Assembly (NCBI GenBank): GCA_039621445.1
Contig: CP154956.1
Span: 87,426,482 to 87,490,481 of the forward strand
Origin: Euglena gracilis
Taxonomy: Eukaryota; Euglenida; Euglenophyceae; Euglenales
DNA length: 64,000 nt
Direction of reading: 5' to 3'
Shown: positions 55,206-64,000 of the stretch, piece after piece
Layout of the letters: every line of letters begins with the position of its first letter
Numbering within the stretch: the stretch's first letter is position 1
Position numbers and translations under genes: made by a program
Notes under the pieces: model-generated
Told to the model about the DNA's origin: nothing
The model's input: the letters and a program-made list of their open reading frames with translations, nothing else
Database searches by the model: none

Positions 55206-55680
55206 GTGGCCCCAAATGGCAAAGAACTTGAAGATCCAATTGGCACCAATGTTGTTGCAACACCAGCCGCAGGTGGGCGCAAGTTTTTATCGTCTTGGGC
55301 AGAGGAATTTCCGTGGGTTCGACATGATTCATTGAAGGATTGTGTGTTTTGCTCAAGTTGTGAAGAAGCTGTGCGCTTGAATATTCCACTTCCAACGTCT
55401 AGCATTGAGATTTTCATGCATAATCCCCCGTGACTTGCGTGAAGAAAAATTTACACCCATGTCGTTGCCGTCTCCATTTTTTTGGGAAAAATCTCAATGC
55501 TAGCCACATCCTCAAAGGTTTCAGGAGCGCGGTTGGCCTTTGTGGAAAACGGTTTTAAGAACTACAAAAAAGCCGTGGAAAGATTTCGAGAACACGAGGG
55601 GAACGAATTTCACCGTGCAACCGTGATGGGCTTGACCACAAGGAGTGGGGTGGCAATTGTACCATTGGACCTCTCATGTA
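55206..55680 (+). pseudogene. hAT TTF-type zinc finger fragment
   Basis: Two adjacent frames (55,206-55,433 and 55,482-56,024) encode the halves of a TTF-type zinc finger found at the N-terminus of ZMYM1-like hAT transposases: DSLKDCVFCSSCEEA, then FVENGFKNYKKAVERFREHE followed by GNEFHRA. A stop and frame change separate them near 55,430. The domain binds DNA. It lies on the strand opposite to the Rab23-like exons. Confidence 0.7.
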
Positions 55681-56685
55681 GCACCAAATCACCAATTTAT
55701 TTGCGGAAAACATTTGAAGGCATGGCTGGGAAGATCGGACACAATTTTGAGGTGTCTTGGCTGAATTTCCCTAGAAACTGTGGTACGCAAAGAAAAATGT
55801 TAGTTCCAGAAAAATGCCGTTGGCAAGAGGGGTGTGTCAATCAACGACAAGGGGGGGGAGGTACAACAAACCTTGACAGACTGGAAAGAGTCTCGATCCG
55901 TGGTGGAGAATGCCAGGACCAGAGAACTCAGCGAAGGGTGGGGGGGGGGGGAACCCTCAATCCCCCTAAATGGTGCAAAAAAAATTTTAGGTTAAGAATA
56001 ATTCAACTGTTTTTTTTCAATTAGAAATATCAGAAAAGGGAGAAAAGAACACATGCTCTGTTATGAACCTGGCGTCCCAGACACGGGTCCATGACATAAC
56101 CCCAGTCCCTCTTGTACAAATAGACGGCGTCCAACCAGCCCCTTCAGTTGGGGGGAGGGGGGGTACTGGCAACCGTGCACCAAAATACTAATCACTGGCA
56201 ACCGCCAAAAAGTCCACAGCCAACATTCCACTACCATCCCCCCTTTTGATTATCGGTCGATTGGAGACTCAGGACAGAGTCTTCTTCTAAGACGCCAGAC
56301 TTCGGGCATGAGGTCTGCATCTTAAACTGCAGACTCCGTCCAAAGTACTGCGTCTTGAATTCTGATTTTGTCGGAGCCCCCCAAAACCAACCAAAATGGT
56401 TCAGAATGCGGAAATGAATTGCTGCAAAAGCCGATTGACCTCAGAATTTGTCCCAGTTCATTCCAACCTTTGACAAATGAGTTACATTGGTTCGTTTCAA
56501 GCCTTTTTGAGCTGGTTAATGGACAATAAAACTCCAACGCCAACATGTGGTATTGAGAAAAGTCAAAGACAGGAGTTCTTGGACATTTCCAAATACCAAT
56601 TTCTGTTTTTGGAGTTGTGAAAAATCTTGACCATCACAAATGCACTGCTCAAAGAAGCGCATTGAGTGTTTGTTACGCTCAATGT
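55681..56685. other. Region without a recognised gene
   Basis: A plus frame runs on to 56,024 without a domain. G homopolymers at 55,850, 55,942 and 56,155; otherwise unremarkable sequence. Confidence 0.4.
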
Positions 56686-56763
56686 TAGAAAGGAGAGACA
56701 TGGCGACGTGATGTAGTGTGATGATTTTTTTGGCAAAGAAAAACACTGCATATGTGGGCAGCT
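56686..56763 (-). repeat. Dispersed repeat, copy 2
   Basis: Inverse of 2,860-2,941 with a shorter A run. No terminal inverted repeat or duplication is apparent at either copy. Confidence 0.8.
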
Positions 56764-57238
56764 TGCATCAAAGCCCCTAAAAATTGAAGATAATTTGCAA
56801 AATATCTGCCTTTTTTTTTGAGCCATTTTTGCCATTGCTGGCAGTTTTTTTTTGCAATTATTCTGGGCATTTTGGCATTTTTGGGGCCAATTCATGATCA
56901 ATTCATGATCAATCGTGGATTTTTTGATGTCATGTTCAATCCATCGAGGCTTCATTTTGGGCAGTTTTTTTGGCAGATTGTTTGTTGCATTGTCAAATAT
57001 TTTTGATAAATTTAGGAAATGCTGGGCCTTTTGTGTTATTTCAGGTTATTTCTGACCAGATTTTGAACCATGTCCATCCATTTTGTCCAAAGAACGGGAG
57101 GCCTTGTGCGAGCAGCCAAAATGGCCAAATAGGGTGTTCACCAACTCTACGTGTGCAACATGGTGATTGAACACGATGAACATTCGTGCTTTTCATCGGC
57201 TGTCAAAGATGCATACCCCGTCCTGAGTCCCCGCGCCT

Positions 57239-57720
57239 CTAACACGCAGACTTAAAAAAATGTGTCTTGAGACATTCAAACGGTGTGGATCTTTTTCCGT
57301 TGTCCAGTGCAACGCTTTTTTCATTGTGCAAAAATAAAATGACGGAGGGCAAATATTTTTTGAGCAAGTGCAAATATTTTTGGCGGCGCGGTGTAAAAAT
57401 TTTTGACAGCTCTGGGCAAATTTTTTTGTGGGGGCTGGGTGAAAATTTTGACTGGATTGGGCAAATATTTTTGTCAGCCATGGGCAAACATTTCGGATGC
57501 CAGATGTACATGCGGACTGAAGGGCGACTGTGCAAAACACCCGATCCGTGTGCAAAAATTTTCGGAACGTAGGCAAATATTTTTGAGATAAAGTGCCAAA
57601 CATTTTTGAGATAAAGTGCGAAAAAAAATTTTACAAGTGCAAACATTTTTGAGATAAAGTGCAAAAATATTGACGAAAAGTGCAAATAAATACGGTGTGG
57701 AGTGCGAAAGAGTCGGGCGT
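57239..57720 (-). repeat. Degenerate ~30-bp tandem repeat with open frame
   Basis: Units of the type GTGCAAATATTTTTGAGATA recur with a period near 30 bp. Because the period is a multiple of three, the minus strand is open for 148 codons (57,239-57,685) and reads ten-residue repeats such as KIFAHG or KNICP. The frame is a by-product or a repeat protein; no domain is known to me. Confidence 0.6.
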
Positions 57721-58001
57721 TAGGTGGAAATCTGTGTCAAATTTCTTTTTCACAAAAAGTGTGTCGCATTGCTGTCCAAACTTTGAAATAATTTTTTGAA
57801 AGCATTTCAAAAAGTCTGTCAAAAAGTTCCAACAGCCGACCAGCTACCACCCAAAAGCCCATTATCAGTTTCCCACATTGAGCCGGGCATTACGAAAATG
57901 CTTAAATGTTTTAGGTTGGGAACGCCGGTTCTGTTCTGCATTCTGTGGACCGGGGGGGGGGGGGCTGCACAAAACCAACACTCATCACTTAATGCCCTGG
58001 T

Positions 58002-58106
58002 CAGGACACAGGCTCCAGCCCCGCGGTAGTATTGGCTGGTCAGGGCGTCAAAGACTTCCTGGCCGGCCGTGTCCCAGAGCATCATCTTCACCGTCTCATT
58101 CAGAGC
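58002..58106 (-). CDS. Rab23-like GTPase, switch II exon
   Basis: After the acceptor CCACCCGCAG the exon encodes VKMMLWDTAGQEVFDALTSQ, then YYRGAGACVL. It contains the G3 box DTAGQE with the catalytic Gln, and matches Rab23 VRLMLWDTAGQEEFDAI..YYRGAQACVL closely. GC3 is high. The donor is uncertain; the frame stays open for ten more codons without similarity. The exon(s) with the P-loop should lie to the right and were not found in the window. Confidence 0.85.
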
Positions 58107-59469
58107 CTGCGGGTGGCAGACGACAAGAAAAAGTTACCAAAACAAAAGTGGAGGAAAGTTCACAAATCAACAAACACCCCCTCCGTTGTTGAATACCATG
58201 CCCCCCCTGAGCAATTCCTGTCCCCGGACCCTTTACGGCCCAATGGGAACAGTACGGGGGGGAACAGCTTGGGGGAGGGACCTAGGCCCCCCCCCAGCAA
58301 TTCCCATCCTCATTCTCGGACGGCCCAAACGAGGTCATTTATGGCAACTTTTTGCTCGGAAAAAAGGGTCAATTGTCAGCGCATTGGCAAAAAAAATTGA
58401 TTTTTGATAACGTCCTGAAACGTCGATTTTTGAGCGTTTTTTTTTTTGGACGTTCTTCATTCAAAAAAAGGTGCTACGACAATGAGGGTCGAAATTGCCC
58501 TACCCCCCTGCCCATAGCACCCCCCGGGAGGTGTGCAGTTCCTTAAAAAGAAACCTGCCGCCAAACCCCAAAATGCGTCTGAGGGCTCACTGTTGGGGGT
58601 CAAATTTGGGGTCAAAATTTTCAGCACCTTGCACCGAAAATTGGTGACCCCGGGATACTCCTTTGAGATTTTTTCAGCTTCATAATTGGTCACCTCCTGG
58701 GTTTCTTTTGAAAATTTTTTAGGTTTACAGTCCAAGTTATTTTTGTGAAGTTTTCGGGTTGATAGTTGGTCACCCACCTGTGTTCAATTCAAATTTCAGG
58801 TTCATGGCTCCAACTGGAAAATTGCGGGGTCGGGCTGAGCAATCAGTGGGAACTTGCACTACCCCCCCCCCTTTCACTATTTAAGTGCCCCTGAAAAAAA
58901 AAATTGTTTAAACTCATCCCAAACTAACCCAAAACCCACCCGAATACCATGCCCCCCCCCCCCTATGTGACCAGGTTTTCTGTAGAGCTGAACTCTTGTG
59001 CTCTTCACCTGCCCCAAGGTTCCTGGTTTTTATTTTCAAAACAGGCAAAGAATGGTGCAAAATGTTATTTCTGAGTGTCCATTTTCTCTCTTTTTTTCTC
59101 TTTTCTGAATGTCTTTTTTTCCCCGTTCGCATATGATGCCCGACGACTAAAAAAGCCCCTGGTGGGGTCTAATTTGCGGCCCCTGAAGGTCAACAACAAG
59201 CCCATGGTGGGGTCTATCTGGCGGCTGCAGAACTTTGAAAACCCCCAAATAATATTCCCCCCCTTTGACTGCCACAGAAAAAAATGAGTTCTCTGGACTG
59301 CTGGAACTATATTTTTGATGATTTCTACCATTTTTTGGATTGAAACTGGAAGGGAAAATACCAAATTACACATTTCTGCGACAAAATTTGCACCTATTAT
59401 GGACTTTGATGGTGTTCAACATAGGGGGTGGTTCGGGACGCGGGGGGGGAGGGGTTCTTTGATCGGTGA
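58107..59469. other. Region without a recognised gene
   Basis: Expected to hold the upstream intron of the Rab23-like gene. It contains a CTTAAAAAGAAACCTG half end (58,542-58,557) of the MITE family and short frames only. Confidence 0.4.
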
Positions 59470-61963
59470 TGAGCAAGGGAAAGATTGCTGCGATGAGGGA
59501 GGCGCGCATCGCCCTGAAAGCCATTTTTCAGTCCTTGAGGTATCTGGCAGCACAAGGCATCCCATCCAACGGACTTTTTTTGAGGAATTGTTTTCCTTGG
59601 TTTTCCCCATGATCAGCACAAAAACCTGCCGACTTTCGGAGGAACCTGCATTGGGTGATTGTCCTGTGTACCCCCTCATTAAACCTGTGACCCGGACACC
59701 CCCAAAAGTTTTGACGGAATCCCAAAGTGTCAATTTCATTTGAGGTTTCCGAGGTGTGGAGTGTTGGTTTTGTCAAGCGCAAACGGTGCATTGGCCGGAC
59801 CACGTCACCACAATGCAAAGGAGTCGAACTTTGAACAGCTGCTTGAGTTGAGGAGAGAAGACCTTCCAGCCTTGGCATCTTGGTTGGCAGGGGACCGCCG
59901 GAAATGGACATACCCAGATACATACAAAATGAAATTGTCCACATGTTTGCAGATAAGATTTTGCGAAGCAAGTTGGACCATGTACGAAGCATGAAGCATT
60001 TTGCTGTGATCATGGATGAAACCACTGACATCTCAGTGCGTGAACAATTGTCGTTTAGCCTGCGGGTTGTCGATGACGACTTGCATTGTGAAGAACTGTG
60101 GTGTGGGTTCTATCAAATGCACGACCTGAGTGGAAGTGCATTATTTGATGTGCTCAAAGACATCCTTGTCCGTTTTGATTTGGACATGAAGAATTGCCGT
60201 GGCCAAGGCTATGATGGTGCCAGCAACATGTCCGGAAGGTTTTCTGGCTTACAAGCATTGGTGATTGCCGAAGAAAAGCGAGCACTTTTTGTTCATTGCT
60301 ACGCTCACTCCTTGAATTTGGTTATCCAGCACGCGTTGAAGCAAGAAAGCAGTATGCGGGACACAATGAACAGGAATCTTCAATCGAAATGAAAATGTTT
60401 TCACGGTTTTCATGTGGGGGTCTTCAAACCCAAGGGAAGGCCACGAGGGCCATGACCCCCTCCCATGACCAAACACCCCAACCATCCTGGAACGGACAAA
60501 TTCTTCAGACCGTTGACCGAGCTAGCACAACACTGCAAGGGATACAACTACATTTTGCAGAGGCGCGCGAGATCATTTTGGTTGTCAGGTCATCATTGCA
60601 TGATTTGATTGATGCAAAACGCTTTGACGTATTTTGGGAGGCAGTGGAAGTTGCGTCGTGCAAAAGTGGAGTTGACGACCCAGTTCTCCCAAGGACAAAG
60701 AAAGTTCAAGGTGAGGCGACTACTATGAAAGAGCATTTCCAAGCAAAGTATGTCTCCTACATTCAGTCAATTGTGAAGAATTTGTCGGAACGGTTTGTCG
60801 ACTCAGAAGTTGCACACAGGCTGTTTCTTTTTTGTTTTGTTTCTTCACTTCAAAAAATGGTTGTTTTTTGGCGTGATTGTTTTGTTGGCGTGGTTGCTTT
60901 TTTGGCGTGGTTATTTGGGAAGGCAATAAACGTTCTGTTGTATCCATTTTTTTGTCCTTGCGAGATTTTTTTTGGCAGATGCATGTTTGGAAATGGAGGT
61001 GGGGAAAAAGCAGCATGGCGGCAAACCACATTTTGGCCATTGAAAACTTCTTGGTTCATGGTGACAAGGAGAACTTCACGAAGCTGCTGGCATTCTATGG
61101 GGACGATTTGGACCAACCCACTTCCTTGGAATTCGAGCAACAGATGCTTCACCCAAGGCCTCACTTCAAAATGAGACCAAGGGGGGTGTCAGGAAGGTGT
61201 ATTCCTCGAGGATTTTGTTGTCCAAGTCTACCAGTCCGGTCACAGGTTCTGTTCCTGCGCACCCCTGTAACTTACCTGGACAAGGGAGGGGGGTCCAAAA
61301 CAAACTGAACTGGACTACCTGGATGTATGTGGGGATGCAAAACATAAGGATTGCCTTGTTGGCAACATATTTGCAAGGACAAGAAGATGCAGCTTCGAAA
61401 CTTTGCAGACATTGTGGACTTCCTCCGCAGTGCCCCTGGAGCCAGAGCCTTTTTTATGACTCCAACTTCCTGTGGTGACACCTTCCATTTTTGCCTTGAG
61501 GTAAACAGCGGATTTTCACCCTCTCCCCTCTTCAAATTGACCATGTCACTGAGGTTCCAAATAGCACCCAATTTAACTTTTTTTTTGCCTGTACACTTTG
61601 TGCTCTCACACATGACCCAATGTTCTGGAGTTGGTAATCCGCGCCATATTACCATTGGTGGTTGCGATGGTGAGGTTGTGTCTGACCATTCCGATCTCTT
61701 CCGCAACCGCCGAGCGTTCATTCTCCACCCTGCGGCGTTTGAAAACTTACCTTCGCTCCCAAGTTGGACAAGCACGCCTTGGATAGCATGGAAAAGTGGT
61801 TGACAAAATTTCCTTCAAAGATGCAATCCCCCCCATTTTTTTTTTGAGGTCCGTTTCTTTTCCATGCTCGTTTGAACCATTTTGCTTTGTGCAATGTGTA
61901 TAAGGAAGATTTGTATTCCCTTGACCTAGACACCTTACTTGATGAATTCATCTTGAAAAACAC
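59470..61963 (+). pseudogene. hAT transposase, ZMYM1-like, broken
   Basis: Pieces appear in family order but in changing frames: REARIALKAIFQSLRYLAAQ (59,500); SNFEQLLELRREDLPALASW (59,826); a one-base shift near 59,915; PRYIQNEIVHMFADKIL; FAVIMDETTDISVREQLSFS (first catalytic Asp, 60,000); GQGYDGASNMSGRFSG (second Asp, 60,203); HCYAHSLNLVI (60,294); ILVVRSSLHDL in another frame; NHILAIENFLVHG; and the hATC dimerisation domain SSATAERSFSTLRRLKTYLR (about 61,700), completed by a separate RLNHFALCNVYKEDLYSLDL (61,868). Some breaks may be introns (a TTTTTGGCAG acceptor at ~60,979), but the shift at 59,915 is not. Confidence 0.8.
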
Positions 61964-62580
61964 AGCACGCTCTTCGACCTTTGCACTGGCCCACTAGTTG
62001 CGTCCCAGCTTGCCTCCCAGCAGTTGCTCGTGGCAATCCATGTCCTTTAGTGGAGGAGAATAGTTTGACAGTTAGAAGTTTTTTTTACCGTGGCTGGAAA
62101 ATTTTTTTCAGAAGTCTCGCCCCCCCCCCGAGAAAAATTTGTTTCTACACCAATGATACAGTCAGTTCAAAAAGTCATGACCCAAGCTGGTTCAAAAAGT
62201 CATGACTCCTGAAAATTTCAAAAAAAATTTGTTCTCTTCCTTGCTAGGCCCCTATGTCAGGCAATGGGTTGGCAGTGGTGGAGGAGGTACCTGGATGCTC
62301 TGTGTGTGCCACCCTGCAGACTGCACCCCTGTACTGCTGCGCTGTGCACGCCCGTGAGCTCCTTTTGACGCTGTGCCAAGCACTCAGTGTTCTCCTCAAA
62401 ATGCCAGAATCGCTCGGTGCAGCACATATGGGGATACACCGCAACCAAGGTTCTGGTCAGCTCGGCGGTGGTCTCAAAATTGTGAGGAGGCACAGACGGT
62501 CGAATTTATCGCCACAGTTCGCAGGATCCGATTATGGTTTGGTTCGGTTTGATTCGGTTTGTATTTATGGCTATGGTCCT
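61964..62580. other. Region with an unassigned open frame
   Basis: Both strands are open over 62,254-62,500. The plus frame starts [20 protein letters not shown]; the minus frame has [21 protein letters not shown] cannot identify either. Two copies of TTCAAAAAGTCATGAC lie at 62,166-62,205. Confidence 0.35.
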
Positions 62581-62584
62581 TGGG

Positions 62585-62614
62585 TGTGTGTGTGTGTGTG
62601 TATATATATATATG

Positions 62615-62666
<52 letters not shown>

Positions 62667-62713
62667 TAGGGTTAGGGTTAGGGTTATATATATATATATA
62701 TATATATATATCA

Positions 62714-62748
<35 letters not shown>

Positions 62749-62752
62749 CATA
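62585..62752. repeat. (GT)n(TA)n microsatellite with embedded TTAGGG units
   Basis: A GT tract passes into long TA tracts; between two TA tracts sit four exact TTAGGG units (62,661-62,687). These read TTAGGG on the plus strand, opposite in sense to the CCCTAA array at 63.74 kb. Confidence 0.95.
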
Positions 62753-62956
62753 CACACGCACACACAAATATGGACGAACAGCGCGGCAGGCTTCCGACTC
62801 TGCCAGTTTCGGCCATTTCAGGGATGTTTCCAAAATACCATGCCCCTCCCCTTTACTGTTCCCGTCCTGTGGCCCCCTTTTGGGTCCATGGGAACAGTAA
62901 GGGGGGGGGCTCCGTGCGGATAATTGGCTATGACGATCCCGGAGGTCATACCGACC

Positions 62957-63046
62957 ATGGTCGGCCCGACCTAGGTCGGGCCGACCATTGGCTATGGCCT
63001 ATCGACCATTGGAGGCCGGGCCGACCTGGTCGGCCCGACCTCCAAT
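62957..63046. repeat. Two adjacent GGTCGGCCCGACC palindromes
   Basis: 62,957-62,988 is a perfect 32-bp palindrome centred on CCTAGG. 63,008-63,046 is a 39-bp nearly perfect palindrome of the same GGCCGACC/GGTCGGCC units. The unit CGACCATTGG also recurs between them. Confidence 0.92.
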
Positions 63047-63231
63047 CCACCGCATTTCCCCCCCCTTTTTTGAAATTTAAGCCCCCCCCCTCGAAAACTT
63101 GATTCAATATTCAGTAAAATTTGACTCAAAATGCACGGGAACACGTTGGAATGAAATTGAAACTGGCAAAAAAACGTCCCGTATTAAAAAAAAGAAGGAG
63201 AAAAAGGATTGCCATAACGCGCACCCTAATG

Positions 63232-63532
63232 AACTTAGTCGGCCTACGGCCTCCTCCGGGGGGCTGCCCGGACACCCCCCCCCCGCCCAAAATAACAATA
63301 TCCCCTTGTGTGTGCAAGGCAACGGTGACCAAAACGCGCACCCTAACAAAATCCTTTTGTGTGTGCAAGGCAAGGATGGCCAAAACACGCCCCCCAACAA
63401 ACTCCCTTTGTGCTAACTTAGTCGCACACCCTAACAAAATCAATGGCCAAAACGCGCCCCCCAACAAACTCCCTTTGTGCTAACTTAGTCGGCCTACGGC
63501 CTCCTCCGGGGGGGGGCTGCCGCCCCCCCCGG

Positions 63533-63573
<41 letters not shown>

Positions 63574-63735
63574 CCCAAAATAACAATATCCCCTTGTGTG
63601 TGCAAGGCAACGGTGGCCAAAACGCGCACCCTAACAAACCCTTTTGTGTGTGCAAGGCAAGGATGGCCAAAACCCCCCAACAAACTCCCTTTGTGCTAAC
63701 TTAGTCGCACACCCTAACAAAATCTTTGTGTGTGC
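63232..63735 (+). repeat. Tandem 250-bp repeat, two units
   Basis: AACTTAGTCGGCCTACGGCC starts both units (63,232 and 63,482). Each holds C runs, GTGTGTGCAAGGCAA(C/G)G motifs and CGCACCCTAACAAA segments. Within units a shorter ~55-bp module is itself repeated. Confidence 0.85.
63534..63572 (+). repeat. C homopolymer of 39 bases
   Basis: The longest homopolymer in the window, in the second 250-bp unit; the first unit has only nine C at the same place (about 63,276-63,284). Its length is also where sequencing error is most likely. Confidence 0.9.
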
Positions 63736-63737
63736 AT

Positions 63738-64000
63738 TGACCCTAACCGTATTCCTAACCCAACCCTAATCCCCAGCCCTGACCGTATCCCTAACCCTAA
63801 CTCTAACCCTATCCCTAACCCTAACCGTAACCTTATCCCTAACTCTAACCCTAACCCTAACCCTAACCGTTTCCCTAACCCTAACTCTAACCCTATCCCT
63901 AACCCTAACCGTAACCCTAACTCTAACTCTAACCCTAACTCTAACCCTAACCGTATCCCTAACCCTAACCATAACCGTAACACTAACCGTATCCCTAACC
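63738..64000 (+). repeat. Degenerate CCCTAA telomere-like array
   Basis: About forty units of CCCTAA with frequent variants (CCGTAT, CTCTAA, CCGTAA) run to the window edge. A right-hand chromosome end would read TTAGGG on this strand, so the array is interstitial or an assembly join. Confidence 0.85.

Noticed and set aside
54742-55417. Pro-rich proteins on the minus strand
   Set aside because: The frames are translated C homopolymers and GGCGTGGCGAGGGGG repeats.
62506-62923. Tyr/Ile-rich membrane-like proteins
   Set aside because: They are readings of TA and GT microsatellites.
63714-63983. Gly/Leu-rich or Arg/Val-rich repeat proteins
   Set aside because: They are translated CCCTAA telomere-like repeats.
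63738-64000. True telomere at the right end
   Set aside because: On the plus strand a right end should read TTAGGG; here it reads CCCTAA, and units are heavily degenerate.
1-64000. tRNA or rRNA genes
   Set aside because: Primer-binding-like TGGTAGCAGAG motifs were the only tRNA-related sequences seen; no cloverleaf or rRNA core was recognised by eye. A covariance search would be decisive.

Overview
This is a transposon-dense, gene-poor piece of a eukaryotic nuclear genome. Evidence for a eukaryote: GT-AG introns (best seen in a Rab23-like GTPase gene, minus strand, 51.8-58.1 kb), retrotransposons of two orders, hAT DNA transposons, TTAGGG-type interstitial repeats, trinucleotide microsatellites and abundant long G/C homopolymers. 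I see no rRNA, tRNA or bacterial operon. The species cannot be named. Rab23 points to a lineage with cilia or flagella, and the retroelements (GKGKGK-rich Gag, tyrosine-recombinase element, chromodomain Ty3 element) recall those of algae and other protists; that is inference.

Layout. 0-4 kb: an unrecognised host gene on the minus strand (1.6-2.8 kb) and a possible plus-strand exon. 4.01-6.19 kb: a non-autonomous DNA transposon with 12-bp terminal inverted repeats and a perfect 8-bp target duplication. 6.2-15 kb: weak exon candidates, G/C homopolymer repeats, microsatellites and a telomere-like patch. 15.3-19.2 kb: a DIRS-like tyrosine-recombinase retrotransposon on the minus strand (RT, RNase H, methylase-like domain, recombinase).

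19.5-44.9 kb is a nest of elements. Ty3/gypsy element 1 (plus strand, frame-shifted Gag to chromodomain) was invaded by LTR element 2 (28,440-33,499, matching 585/583-bp LTRs, almost no coding capacity) and by LTR element 3 (chromodomain Ty3 element, minus strand, with a methylase-like domain). A ~3.06-kb inversion (about 40,656-43,713) then cut element 3's gag and turned over its 5' LTR, its primer-binding site and the 3' end of element 1. Inverted copies of the 5-bp target duplication (GGTTG/CAACC), the split Gag and the split element-1 frame all agree with this. A deleted DIRS-like copy follows at 43.7-44.9 kb.

46-64 kb: more G/C-rich miniature transposons (one with a perfect 8-bp duplication at 53.56-53.86 kb), Rab23-like exons spread over 6.3 kb, broken hAT transposase pieces (55.2-55.7 and 59.5-62.0 kb), palindromes, a 250-bp tandem repeat with a 39-base C run, and degenerate CCCTAA repeats at the right edge. 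The orientation of those repeats argues against a chromosome end.
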